Part shown: positions 1 to 8,925 of the stretch, one piece after another
How the letters are laid out: each line of letters starts with the position of its first letter
Position numbering within the stretch: position 1 is the stretch's first letter
Assembly (NCBI GenBank): GCA_030432635.1
Contig: JAUIMB010000006.1
Span: 124,001 to 188,000 of the forward strand
DNA from: Bacteroidia bacterium
Lineage (GTDB): Bacteria; Bacteroidota; Bacteroidia; Flavobacteriales; Flavobacteriaceae
DNA length: 64,000 bases
Direction of reading: 5' to 3'
Position numbers and translations under genes: made by a program
The notes under the pieces: model-generated
Database searches by the model: none
What the model saw: the letters and a program-made list of their open reading frames with translations, nothing else
What the model was told of the DNA's origin: nothing

Positions 1-641
1 CCTCTTGACCAATGAATATCATCAAAAATAAAGACAGAGTCATTATGCGCTCGATCTATCAATGTATTGAAATAATCCAGTGTGGCCGATTTGTTATGGT
101 TCCCGTCAAAGAAAATGAGGTCGTAATTTCCATTTAATTTTGGAAGAATGCTTTCAAAAGTGCCTGCTTTTACAGTGACATTTTCAATGCTTGCTTTAGA
201 AAGTTCACTTTTGGCAAGTCTTGCTATTTGTGGGCAACCTTCAATTGAAAGAATTGTATTGTCTGAATGACCAATGGCAATGGCATGCGTCGCAATGCCC
301 AATGACGTGCCAAGTTCTAAGGTGTGCTTGGGTTGAAAATACTGTGCGATTCTAAACCATAACTCTGCTCTTTTTTTTGTCGTTCCAGAGGTCTTGGCAA
401 TTTCATTAATGGCACGTGAGTTTGACTTAAACACTCTAGAACCAGAACCGAAATCTTTAATATTTATGAAGGCCTTGTTTTTTAATAGGTTCTTTCTGTA
501 TGCGGAAAGACTTTTGTATTCAGGGTGATTGGTTTTGTCGTAAAAGCATTGGGTGACCAAATCATAAACAAATGGTGAGTGGACACCGTGTTGGTTGGTC
601 GACTTTAGCAGGAATTTTATGTACTCAACAACTTGAAACAT
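1..641 (-). CDS. Class I SAM-dependent methyltransferase, C-terminus cut by window edge
   Basis: Reading the minus strand from an ATG at 641, the frame stays open for 213 codons and runs off the left end, so the C-terminus is missing. The N-terminus has the motif STNQHGVHSPFVYDLV, typical of a group of flavobacterial methyltransferases. Next comes a SAM-binding loop (LELGTSLGIAT) and an acidic strand (LIFFDGNH) matching motifs I and post-II of Rossmann-fold methyltransferases. The fold is clear, but the methyl acceptor cannot be told. It lies 53 bases downstream of the ABC-F gene on the same strand and may be cotranscribed with it. Confidence 0.8.
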   Translation of the reverse strand, partial: MFQVVEYIKFLLKSTNQHGVHSPFVYDLVTQCFYDKTNHPEYKSLSAYRKNLLKNKAFINIKDFGSGSRVFKSNSRAINEIAKTSGTTKKRAELWFRIAQYFQPKHTLELGTSLGIATHAIAIGHSDNTILSIEGCPQIARLAKSELSKASIENVTVKAGTFESILPKLNGNYDLIFFDGNHNKSATLDYFNTLIDRAHNDSVFIFDDIHWSR

Positions 642-694
642 CTATTGGTGGTCAATTGGTGGCTTCTTCAAATTTAATAGTTTTAGCAAATACA

Positions 695-2557
695 TTATTC
701 GAATTTTTCGGCCAGTTCGAACCATCGGGTTTCCTTTTCTTCTATAGTGTTAATAAGCGATTGGAGCTCTAGTGAGAGTTCGTTGATTTGATCTTGCGAT
801 AAGGAGGTGTCATGGAATTTTTCTTCTAGGGCTTGTTTGTCAAGTTCCAAGGAACGAATTTTACTTTCAAGATTTTTGTATTCCTTTTGTTCATTATAGG
901 ATAACTTGTTAGCCTTATTTTTTTGTTCCTTTTCTTCGGTGTCGTTTGATGTTGTTTCTGTTTTTGATTCAGGGAGTCTTGAAGATTCGTAAACACGGTA
1001 ATCCGAATAATTACCAGGGAAATCCTTAACGATTCCATGGCCTTCAAACACAAAAAGGTGATCAACAATTTTATCCATAAAATAACGGTCGTGAGAAACA
1101 ACCAAAAGGCATCCTGGAAAATCAAGAAGAAATTCCTCCAAGATATTTAAGGTTACAATATCAAGGTCGTTGGTTGGCTCATCTAGGATAAGAAAGTTCG
1201 GATTTTGTATTAACACGGTACATAAATACAGACGTTTTTGTTCTCCACCACTTAGTTTTTCAACAAAATCATGCTGTTTTTTTCCATCAAATAAAAAGCG
1301 CTCTAGCAGTTGTTTAGCACTAATTTGCCTTCCTTTGGCCAATGGAATGTATTCTCCAAACTCTTTAATGACCTCAATAACTTTTTGCTGCGGTTTAATG
1401 GTAATGCCACTTTGAGTGTAATAGCCAAATTTTACGGTATCACCAATGACGATTTTTCCACCATCAGTTGGAATGCTTTTGGTTAACATGTTTAGAAAGG
1501 TTGACTTTCCTGTACCGTTTTTTCCAATGATACCAACACGTTCGCCTCGTTTGAAAACATAGTCAAAACCTTTTAGGATAATCTTGTCTTTAAAAGATTT
1601 GGATACGTTATGTAGTTCAACAGTTTTGCTGCCTAAGCGTTCCATATTGATTTCCAATTGGACGTTATGATCCTTTCGACGTTGATGTGCTCTTTTTTTG
1701 ATATCGGCAAAATCATCAATTCGAGATTTTGACTTTGTGGTTCTTGCTTTTGGTTGACGACGCATCCATTCCAATTCCTTTTTGTAAAGTTGTTTTGCCT
1801 TTCCGGTTTCAACCTGTTCTTGTGTGATGCGAGCTTGCTTGTTTGCTAGATAATAGGAATAATTGCCTTTATAGGAATACAATTTTCCGTGGTCGAGTTC
1901 AATAATTTCATTACAGACACGTTCTAAAAAATAACGATCATGGGTTACCATGAATAGGGTGATCTGTGACTTGGCGAAATAGTGCTCTAACCATTCGATC
2001 ATTTCTAAGTCTAAATGATTGGTTGGTTCATCCAAAACCAAAAGGTCAGGATTGCTGATTAATGCTTGAGCAAGGGCTAAACGCTTAATTTGGCCACCTG
2101 ACATCGTGCCAATTTTTTGGTTTAAGTCGTGAAGCTGCAGTTGTGATAGAATTTGTTTGAATTGCAATTCAAATTCCCAAGCATTATGGATTTCCATTTG
2201 TTCAAATGCTTTTTGGTAAGCCTTTGTGTCTTTTGGGTTTTGGAGCGCCTTCTCGTAGTTTTCGATAATTTCCAATTGCGGAGAATCTGAACTAAAAATA
2301 GTATCGTTGATGGTTTGGTTTGCATCGAATTGTGGCGATTGTGGTAAAAATGACATTCGAAGCCCATTTCTCATTACGATTTGTCCTTCATCAGGAGAAT
2401 CGTTACCGGAAAGGATATTGAGAATCGATGTCTTACCGCTTCCGTTTTTTGCAACAAATGCGATTTTGTCGTCTTTGTGTATACTAAAGGAGAGATTGGA
2501 GAAAAGTTCCAACTCACCATAGGATTTTGATATGTTTTCGACGGTTAGGTAATTCAA
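695..2557 (-). CDS. uup: ABC-F family ATPase, Uup-like
   Basis: A 620-residue soluble protein with two ABC ATPase domains and no membrane segments, the layout of ABC-F proteins, which act on ribosomes or nucleic acid rather than in transport. Domain 1 has Walker A (AKNGSGKT, about 36-43), signature SGGQ and Walker B LLVLDEPTNHLD. Domain 2 has Walker A (GKNGTGKST, about 343-351), signature LSGGEQ and Walker B FLILDEPTNDLD. A charged linker of the kind found in ABC-F proteins joins them. The C-terminus from about 545 is a charged coiled coil, as in Uup, which binds branched DNA and ribosomes. Uup fits better than EttA because of this tail, but the subfamily needs a tree. Confidence 0.88.
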   Translation of the reverse strand: MNYLTVENISKSYGELELFSNLSFSIHKDDKIAFVAKNGSGKTSILNILSGNDSPDEGQIVMRNGLRMSFLPQSPQFDANQTINDTIFSSDSPQLEIIENYEKALQNPKDTKAYQKAFEQMEIHNAWEFELQFKQILSQLQLHDLNQKIGTMSGGQIKRLALAQALISNPDLLVLDEPTNHLDLEMIEWLEHYFAKSQITLFMVTHDRYFLERVCNEIIELDHGKLYSYKGNYSYYLANKQARITQEQVETGKAKQLYKKELEWMRRQPKARTTKSKSRIDDFADIKKRAHQRRKDHNVQLEINMERLGSKTVELHNVSKSFKDKIILKGFDYVFKRGERVGIIGKNGTGKSTFLNMLTKSIPTDGGKIVIGDTVKFGYYTQSGITIKPQQKVIEVIKEFGEYIPLAKGRQISAKQLLERFLFDGKKQHDFVEKLSGGEQKRLYLCTVLIQNPNFLILDEPTNDLDIVTLNILEEFLLDFPGCLLVVSHDRYFMDKIVDHLFVFEGHGIVKDFPGNYSDYRVYESSRLPESKTETTSNDTEEKEQKNKANKLSYNEQKEYKNLESKIRSLELDKQALEEKFHDTSLSQDQINELSLELQSLINTIEEKETRWFELAEKFE

Positions 2558-2650
2558 ATGGAATTTTTTTTTACAAAGTAAGTGATATTATTTTTTTTTG
2601 ACACAAGGATTACACCTTATCTGCAACAATTCAAAAAAACAATGAATAGT

Positions 2651-2680
2651 TTTGTTATTAATGGTGATAGGCTATATTTG
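2651..2680 (+). promoter_or_regulatory. Flavobacterial-type promoter of the polysaccharide locus
   Basis: TTTG at 2651-2654 and TATATTTG at 2673-2680 are 18 bases apart, close to the Bacteroidota consensus TTTG-N17-23-TAnnTTTG. A transcript starting a few bases further would leave a leader of roughly 15 bases before the ATG at 2703. This also argues against the upstream in-frame TTG at 2652 as the wza start. Confidence 0.6.
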
Positions 2681-2702
2681 TGGAGTAACAAGGAATCTAA
2701 CA

Positions 2703-3497
2703 ATGAAGAGATTATTATTGATTACAGGATTAGTGTTATGCGTCATGGCCACTTCCTGTATTCCACATAAAGATACAATTTACCTGCAAAATAAAAACAC
2801 GGCTCTAGATTCTACTCAAGTTATGGTGGAGCAACATAAGCCCTATCGCATTCAAATCAATGATATTCTGAATATTCGATTAAAGGTTTTAGATCAGGAA
2901 AATGCCACGATTTTCAATCCGGTTGGAGATGTAAACCTAAATGCGTCTAGTGCTGAACGTGCGTATTTTGATGGTTTCACTGTCGATGTTCATGGTAATA
3001 TCAGGATTCCTTCCTTAGGAGAGATTAATGTGTTGGGATATACAACACGAGAAATAGAAGATGCTATAAAGAAAAAATTACTCGAGGAAGAGTTTAAGGA
3101 AACGGCCAATATCTTTGTGACAGTTAAGCTGGCTGGCTTAAGATACACGGCAAGTGGAGAAGTTGGTGGTCCAGGAACTGTGACTTTATTTCAGGATCGG
3201 GTAAATATATTTGAAGCTATTGCTAATGTTGGAGAGATTCCAGTAACTGGAAATAAAAAAGAGGTGCAAATCATAAGACAGTATCCGCAAGGTCAACGGA
3301 TCCACACACTTGATTTGACGGATATTAACGTGATGAAATCACCTTATTACTACATTCAACCTAACGACATAATTTATGTTAAACCTTTACCTCAAAAATC
3401 CCTTGGTACCGGAAAAACTGCAGTAGAAACCCTTCAGACCGTTGCAATGATCGTGTCCATATTGGCCACAACAGTTTTATTATCAACGAGACTTTAG
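2703..3497 (+). CDS. wza: Polysaccharide export outer-membrane lipoprotein (Wza-like)
   Basis: A 264-residue lipoprotein of the polysaccharide biosynthesis/export family, which forms the outer-membrane channel for capsule or exopolysaccharide. The signal peptide ends in a lipobox (MATSC, Cys19). A PES-type domain follows (about 46-150, with DGFTVDVHGNIRIPSLGEI), then an SLBB-like domain (about 150-215). A hydrophobic segment near the C-terminus (about 240-260) may be the outer-membrane-spanning helix. I chose the ATG at 2703 because the lipoprotein signal starts there and the frame extension to 2652 overlaps the promoter. It sits 3 bases before wzc, its usual partner. Confidence 0.88.
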   Translation: MKRLLLITGLVLCVMATSCIPHKDTIYLQNKNTALDSTQVMVEQHKPYRIQINDILNIRLKVLDQENATIFNPVGDVNLNASSAERAYFDGFTVDVHGNIRIPSLGEINVLGYTTREIEDAIKKKLLEEEFKETANIFVTVKLAGLRYTASGEVGGPGTVTLFQDRVNIFEAIANVGEIPVTGNKKEVQIIRQYPQGQRIHTLDLTDINVMKSPYYYIQPNDIIYVKPLPQKSLGTGKTAVETLQTVAMIVSILATTVLLSTRL

Positions 3498-3500
3498 ATT

Positions 3501-5987
3501 ATGGAACAGAGAACACAGGAAGAATTTGATACGGGAGAGTCAGGTCACGTAAGTTTTGACTTTAGGGGTTATTTATTTAAGGTGCTTAACCTTTGGAAGT
3601 TTGTATTGCTGTGTATTGGTACTGCCATGCTCATCGCGTATTTTATCAATGTTAGAAAGCCAAGCGTTTATAAACTAGACTCTCTGATTTCTGTAGAAAA
3701 TGATCAAAATCCTTTTTTTACTGCCAACACAAGTATTTCATTTAATTGGGGAGGTGTGTCAGGTAAGGTGAGTAAAATCATCACCGAGATGAAAACCCGA
3801 ACACATAATGAAAAGGTGGTAGACTCACTTCAGTTTTATATGGAGTATCTAGTTCAGGGTAAGTACAGAAAAGAAGATGTATACAAGCATACACCCTTTA
3901 AGTTTGAAATAGATAAAGCAAAATTACAGGTCTTAAATTCATACATAGGCATTCGTTTTCTAGACAATGATGAATTTGAAGTGTTTACAGAGTATGAGGT
4001 CAGTAATAAAACAGGACAACGTTACCATGATAAAACCAAGTCACCATTGAAGGTGCCAACTGGAGTTTATTCTAAAAAATTCAAAGTTGGGCAAACTATA
4101 GATTTACCGTTTTTCAACGGTCGTATTTTGATAGATCCAAATGTTAAGGTTGGAGCGGGTTCAGAATTTTATATTAGGTTTTTAAATTTTGATTCTGTTG
4201 TTGAGGATTACAGGAATAGGATGATTGTTAATCCATACAATAAAAGTGCTTCGGCAGTGCTACGTTTGCAGTTGGCAGGACATAATAAGGCTAAGATTGT
4301 CGATTATTTGAATGCGACGTCAACTATATTAAGTCGGTCTGAGTTGGAGCGAAAGAACCTATATGCCACCAATACCATAAAGTTTATTGATAGCAGTTTG
4401 GCTGCTGTTGATGATAAACTGAAGGATGTCACTAGTGAAATGAATGACTTCCGAAAAGAGAATAAGGTTTTTGATGTCTCTGAAGGCGTTACACAAATCT
4501 CAGAGGAGTTAAAACAATACGATCAGGCGAAGGAGCAAGAGGAATTAAAACTTAACTACCTTTCAAATCTTGAAAAGTATCTAAACACAAAGACTGACTA
4601 TACCGAAATTGCGGCACCAACGAGTGTAGGGATCCAAGAAACCAACATTTTGGCTAGTGTTTCAAAGATTATAAGTCTTGCTGCTGAACGTCAAAATTTA
4701 GAGTACACAACCAAGGAAGGTTCGGGATTGTTTAAGGAATTAGATAGACGAATGGATTCAGAAGTCAATGTCCTTCTTGAAACTATCGATGCTACAAAAA
4801 AGACCATTGGTATTCAATTATCAGTAATCAACCAAAACATTGCAAGGTTAGAGGCCAAATTATCAGATCTTCCCGAAGATCAACAAGAGTACCTGAAAAT
4901 TCAAAGAAAACTTGAAATAAGTCAGGAAGCTTATGATGTTTATACAGCAAAGCGTGGTGAGGCAGCTATTGTAAAAGCCGCTAATATTTCTGACATTACG
5001 ATCATCGATGAAGCTAAGGACATAGGAGGTGCTTCAGGAAGGATTGGGCCGAATAAGTCACTGAATTACATGATGGCTTTGATGATGGGATTCTTTGTTC
5101 CAATGTTTTTGATATTTGTTTTATTTCTTCTAGATAACACTATTCATGGTTCAGATGAAATAGAACAGCTTTCTAAAATCCCGATCTTGGGCCTAATAGG
5201 TAAATACAATTACAAGAACAATTTAATTGTTTATGAAAAGCCTAAATCTGCAGTTGCAGAATCGTTCAGGTCCATTCGTTCAAGTTTGCAGTTTTTCTAT
5301 AAAAAATTGGGAAACAATGAAGGTAAAACCTTAATGGTGACTTCTTCAGTAAGTGGTGAAGGTAAAACCTTCTGCTCAATAAATATGGCTACAGTTTACG
5401 CTTTGTCAGGTAAAAAGACAATATTATTGGGACTGGATTTAAGAAAACCTAAAATTTTCGGAGATTTCAATATCAATAATGATAAGGGTGTCGTAAATTA
5501 CTTGATTGGTGAAAGTACCTTCGAAGAAGCCAAGTATACTACGCATATTGAGAATTTGGATGTTATACCTTCTGGACCAGTACCACCAAACCCTTCAGAG
5601 TTGTTAATGAGTGATCAAATGCATATTCTGATTAACCAATTAAGGCAGGATTATGATATGATCGTATTAGATACACCTCCTTTAGGGTTAGTTACCGATG
5701 CTTTAGAACTCACACAATATGCAGATGCTACTATTTTTATGGTACGTTTGGATTATACCAAAAAAGGCATGTTATCATTGATAAACGCTAAGTATCGTAA
5801 AGGCGAAGTCAAGAACATTAGCTTTGTCCTTAACTTCTATAAGCATAAAACCAACCATAATTATGGCTATGGCTATGGTTACGGTTATGGCTACGGTTAC
5901 GGTTATGGTGTTTATGGTAATGCTTATCATGAACGTGATAATGACTCAATATTCAAACGAATAAAACGTTTTTTCAGACGTATATAA
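3501..5987 (+). CDS. wzc: Wzc-like polysaccharide co-polymerase and tyrosine autokinase
   Basis: An 828-residue inner-membrane BY-kinase controlling polymer length and export. It has TM1 at about 31-50, a periplasmic Wzz-type region with long coiled coils, and a GNVR-like segment before TM2 at about 522-546. The cytoplasmic kinase domain has Walker A (SGEGKTF, about 616-622), Walker A' (GLDLRKPK) and Walker B (MIVLDTPP, about 720-727). The C-terminus carries the tyrosine cluster that BY-kinases autophosphorylate, here eight Tyr-Gly pairs (788-803) followed by more tyrosines. It lies directly after wza and one base before the next gene, so cotranscription and coupled translation are likely. 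Confidence 0.92.
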   Translation: MEQRTQEEFDTGESGHVSFDFRGYLFKVLNLWKFVLLCIGTAMLIAYFINVRKPSVYKLDSLISVENDQNPFFTANTSISFNWGGVSGKVSKIITEMKTRTHNEKVVDSLQFYMEYLVQGKYRKEDVYKHTPFKFEIDKAKLQVLNSYIGIRFLDNDEFEVFTEYEVSNKTGQRYHDKTKSPLKVPTGVYSKKFKVGQTIDLPFFNGRILIDPNVKVGAGSEFYIRFLNFDSVVEDYRNRMIVNPYNKSASAVLRLQLAGHNKAKIVDYLNATSTILSRSELERKNLYATNTIKFIDSSLAAVDDKLKDVTSEMNDFRKENKVFDVSEGVTQISEELKQYDQAKEQEELKLNYLSNLEKYLNTKTDYTEIAAPTSVGIQETNILASVSKIISLAAERQNLEYTTKEGSGLFKELDRRMDSEVNVLLETIDATKKTIGIQLSVINQNIARLEAKLSDLPEDQQEYLKIQRKLEISQEAYDVYTAKRGEAAIVKAANISDITIIDEAKDIGGASGRIGPNKSLNYMMALMMGFFVPMFLIFVLFLLDNTIHGSDEIEQLSKIPILGLIGKYNYKNNLIVYEKPKSAVAESFRSIRSSLQFFYKKLGNNEGKTLMVTSSVSGEGKTFCSINMATVYALSGKKTILLGLDLRKPKIFGDFNINNDKGVVNYLIGESTFEEAKYTTHIENLDVIPSGPVPPNPSELLMSDQMHILINQLRQDYDMIVLDTPPLGLVTDALELTQYADATIFMVRLDYTKKGMLSLINAKYRKGEVKNISFVLNFYKHKTNHNYGYGYGYGYGYGYGYGVYGNAYHERDNDSIFKRIKRFFRRI
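5862..5909 (+). repeat. Tandem 6-bp coding repeat, eight Tyr-Gly pairs in Wzc
   Basis: Eight in-frame copies of TAY-GGY encode alternating Tyr-Gly at residues 788-803 of the Wzc-like kinase. Third-position variation (TAT/TAC, GGC/GGT) shows the units are not freshly duplicated. Gain or loss of a unit would keep the frame and only change the number of phosphorylatable tyrosines. Confidence 0.85.
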
Positions 5988-5988
5988 G

Positions 5989-6573
5989 GTGATTAGCCAA
6001 AAACAACTTATTGCCAAACGTATATTTGATGTATTATTATCAGTGATACTTGTACCTTTAGCATTTATCCCAATCCTAGTGCTAGTGTTGATATCAACCA
6101 TAGATACAAAGTCGTTTGGAATATTTACCCAGAGACGTGTAGGGCAACATGGAAAGTTGTTTCAGATTTTCAAGTTGAGAACATTGCGCAATGAAACACA
6201 TAATTTGGGACATCTCGATAAAAGTGCGACACAGTTTGGAAAGTTCCTCAGGCGAACGAAGTTGGATGAATTACCACAGCTCTTCAATGTGTTAATTGGT
6301 GATATGAGTTTTGTTGGTCCAAGACCAGATGTTCAGGGTTTTGCTGATGAACTCACCGGAGACGATAGGATCGTGTTAAGAGTTAAGCCAGGCATCACTG
6401 GACCAGCAACGTTAAAATATAAGGACGAAGAGATACTTTTATCGCAACAGTCTGACCCTGAAACTTACAACAGAACGATTATTTGGGTAGATAAAGTTGA
6501 AATCAACAAAAAATATGTGCAGAATTGGAGTTTTTGCTTAGATTTGAGCTTTATTTCTAAATCTATAATTTAA
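5989..6573 (+). CDS. Short phosphoglycosyltransferase (PglC/bacterial sugar transferase type)
   Basis: A 194-residue monotopic phosphoglycosyltransferase that moves a sugar-1-phosphate from a UDP-sugar to undecaprenyl phosphate, the first step of repeat-unit assembly. One N-terminal hydrophobic segment (about 11-35) acts as a re-entrant membrane helix. Then come FTQRRVGQHGKLF, the KLRT strand, and FLRRTKLDELPQLFNVL with the Asp-Glu catalytic pair, then GDMSFVGPRPD. The start is GTG, one base after the wzc stop, with no better in-frame ATG. Its length matches the PglC catalytic core without the extra N-terminal helices of the WcaJ-like enzyme at 36759-38159. Confidence 0.88.
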   Translation: MISQKQLIAKRIFDVLLSVILVPLAFIPILVLVLISTIDTKSFGIFTQRRVGQHGKLFQIFKLRTLRNETHNLGHLDKSATQFGKFLRRTKLDELPQLFNVLIGDMSFVGPRPDVQGFADELTGDDRIVLRVKPGITGPATLKYKDEEILLSQQSDPETYNRTIIWVDKVEINKKYVQNWSFCLDLSFISKSII

Positions 6574-6579
6574 CTGAAA

Positions 6580-7872
6580 ATGAATAGCAATAAGAAAATT
6601 ACCATATTGGGTCTTGGATATGTTGGCTTGCCTTTGGCTGTTGAGTTTGCCAAGAAATTTATGGTTATTGGGTTTGATATCAATGAAAAACGAATTGAAG
6701 AATTAAGAGGAGGCGTTGATAAAACCCTTGAAGTCGAGGATGATCACTTAAAATCTGTATTGGCTTCTAATGCTTCAGAAGACAAAGGTTTGTTTATCAC
6801 AAATGATCTGAACGATATTCAGGATTCCAATATCTATATTGTCACAGTGCCAACACCTACTGATGAGCTTAAGCGACCGGTATTTACGCCATTGATTAAA
6901 GCAAGTGAAAGTGTTGGGAAAGTACTTAGCCAAGGTGATATAGTCATTTATGAATCCACCGTTTATCCTGGTGTGACCGAAGATATTTGTGTTCCTATTT
7001 TGGAGGAGCAATCTGGATTAAAATTCAATAGGGATTTTTACGCAGGATATTCTCCAGAACGCATCAATCCAGGAGATAAAAAACATACTGTAACTAAAAT
7101 TCTAAAGGTAACTTCAGGATCTACTCCCGAAATCGCCAAGGTCGTTGACGATTTGTATAAATCCATTATTGTGGCTGGTACACATTCTGCACCTTCCATA
7201 AAAGTCGCAGAGGCTGCTAAGGTGATTGAGAACTCACAACGTGATATCAATATAGCCTTTGTAAATGAATTGTCTAAGATATTTAGGTTGTTGGATATAG
7301 ATACCAAGGCTGTATTGGAAGCTGCAGGTACAAAATGGAACTTCATTAAATTTTCGCCAGGATTGGTAGGAGGCCATTGTATTGGTGTTGATCCTTACTA
7401 TTTAGCGCAAAAGGCTATTGAGTCTGGATATAATCCAGAGATTATTCTTGCAGGTAGAAAGATGAATGATAGTATGGGAGCTTATGTTGCCCAAGAGACT
7501 GTTAAGATGATGATTAAGAAAGGGGCAAGAATTAAGGATTCCAATGCCCTTGTTCTAGGAATCACATTTAAGGAAAACTGTCCAGATATAAGAAACTCCA
7601 GAGTTATTGATATCATTGAAGAATTTGAAACATACGGTGTTAATGTTGATGTCTATGACCCTTGGGCTTCTAAGGATGAAGTGAGACATGAATATGGGTT
7701 TGAACTATTAGATAGTCAATCGCAATTAAAGCAGGATTACGATGCCATAGTGTTAGCGGTATCCCATAACGAATTCTTGCAATTGAACCTTGAAGATTTA
7801 AAATCAGATATTGGAGTGATATTTGACGTAAAGTCATTACTTCCAAAACAAAATGTAGACGCCAGATTATAA
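6580..7872 (+). CDS. Nucleotide-sugar 6-dehydrogenase (TviB/WbpA type)
   Basis: A 430-residue enzyme of the UDP-sugar dehydrogenase family, which oxidises C6 of a UDP-hexose or UDP-N-acetylhexosamine to the uronic acid with NAD+. The NAD-binding motif GLGYVGLPLAVEF is at 11-23 and the catalytic cysteine is C267 in GGHCIGVDPYY. The C-terminal domain has TFKENCPDIRNS, typical of the TviB/WecC branch acting on UDP-GlcNAc or UDP-ManNAc. The neighbouring TviC-like epimerase makes UDP-GlcNAc the best guess for substrate, giving UDP-GlcNAcA. The gene overlaps the epimerase by one base (TAATG), which suggests coupled translation. Confidence 0.87.
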   Translation: MNSNKKITILGLGYVGLPLAVEFAKKFMVIGFDINEKRIEELRGGVDKTLEVEDDHLKSVLASNASEDKGLFITNDLNDIQDSNIYIVTVPTPTDELKRPVFTPLIKASESVGKVLSQGDIVIYESTVYPGVTEDICVPILEEQSGLKFNRDFYAGYSPERINPGDKKHTVTKILKVTSGSTPEIAKVVDDLYKSIIVAGTHSAPSIKVAEAAKVIENSQRDINIAFVNELSKIFRLLDIDTKAVLEAAGTKWNFIKFSPGLVGGHCIGVDPYYLAQKAIESGYNPEIILAGRKMNDSMGAYVAQETVKMMIKKGARIKDSNALVLGITFKENCPDIRNSRVIDIIEEFETYGVNVDVYDPWASKDEVRHEYGFELLDSQSQLKQDYDAIVLAVSHNEFLQLNLEDLKSDIGVIFDVKSLLPKQNVDARL

Positions 7873-8852
7873 TGTACGAACACAAATACCACGATCTAGA
7901 TTTAAGTCAGTTATCATTTTTGGTAACAGGTGGAGGCGGATTTATAGGCTCTAACATCGTAGAATATCTTTTAAAGTATAATGCAAAACGGGTTAGGGTA
8001 TTAGATAACTTTTCTAACGGTCATAGAAAAAACCTTGATGAGTTTCTCGACAATCCTGCATTTGAACTGATAGAAGGAGATATAAGGGATTTACAAACAT
8101 GTATAGATGCTGTTAAAGACATGGATTACGTGTCGCATCAAGCAGCTTTAGGTTCTGTGCCGCGCTCAATAAATGATCCTGCAACAACCAATGCAGTTAA
8201 TATTTCTGGTTTCTTGAATATGATGATTGCTGTCAAGGATTCTGAAACTGTTAAACGCATGGTATATGCGGCTTCAAGTTCTACTTATGGAGATAGTAAA
8301 GTGCTTCCTAAGGTAGAAGAGAATATAGGCAAACCATTATCTCCTTATGCCATCACAAAATATGTCAATGAGCTTTATGCTGACGTTTTTGGAAAAACAT
8401 ACAATACCGATGTTATTGGGCTAAGGTATTTTAACGTATTTGGGCCAAAACAAAGTCCTGATGGTGCATATGCAGCGGTCATACCATTGTTTATGCAGGC
8501 ATTAAAGGATAACAAATCGCCTAAAATTAACGGAGACGGAGAGCAAACACGAGACTTTACTTTTGTAGATAACGCAGTACAAGCTAATATCCGCGGTTTT
8601 TTCGCTTCAGAAAAAGCAAAGAACCAGGTCATCAATGTTGCATGTGGCGAACGAATTAGTATTAATTATTTATGGGATTCGTTAAAATCCTCTGCAGATT
8701 CAGATGTTGAGGCTATATATGGACCAACAAGACAAGGCGATGTAAGGGATTCTTTAGCTAATATTTCAAAAGCAGAGGAATTAATAGGATATAAACCTCA
8801 ATTTACTGTTAAAGAAGGTCTTAAGGTTACTTGGGACTATTTCAAACAATAG
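7872..8852 (+). CDS. UDP-N-acetylhexosamine(uronate) 4-epimerase (TviC/WbpP type)
   Basis: A 326-residue extended short-chain dehydrogenase. It has the glycine-rich NAD motif GGGGFIGSN (about 20-28), SSSTYGDS and the catalytic Tyr159-xxx-Lys163 in YAITKYVNE. The segment HQAALGSVPRSINDPATTN is characteristic of WbpP/TviC epimerases that prefer N-acetylated UDP sugars and their uronic acids. With the preceding dehydrogenase it would give UDP-GalNAcA, as in Vi antigen and Pseudomonas O6 pathways. Substrate is inferred; the fold and epimerase class are clear. Confidence 0.87.
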   Translation: MYEHKYHDLDLSQLSFLVTGGGGFIGSNIVEYLLKYNAKRVRVLDNFSNGHRKNLDEFLDNPAFELIEGDIRDLQTCIDAVKDMDYVSHQAALGSVPRSINDPATTNAVNISGFLNMMIAVKDSETVKRMVYAASSSTYGDSKVLPKVEENIGKPLSPYAITKYVNELYADVFGKTYNTDVIGLRYFNVFGPKQSPDGAYAAVIPLFMQALKDNKSPKINGDGEQTRDFTFVDNAVQANIRGFFASEKAKNQVINVACGERISINYLWDSLKSSADSDVEAIYGPTRQGDVRDSLANISKAEELIGYKPQFTVKEGLKVTWDYFKQ

Positions 8853-8925
8853 TCTGCTTTTGAATATAGAATGATATATTCTCGAACATGTAATAACTCA
8901 GTCTAAACTCAATTAATAGCACGTT

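Noticed and set aside
572-772. Plus-strand 66-codon frame
   Set aside because: It overlaps the start of the methyltransferase and the end of the ABC-F gene on the other strand, and its protein has no family features.
2652-2702. Upstream TTG extension of wza
   Set aside because: It overlaps the promoter elements and would bury the lipoprotein signal peptide behind 17 residues.
8862-8881. Inverted repeat GAATATA/TATATTC between the epimerase and the permease
   Set aside because: Short, entirely AT-rich apart from the ends, and without a T-run; such palindromes are expected by chance here.
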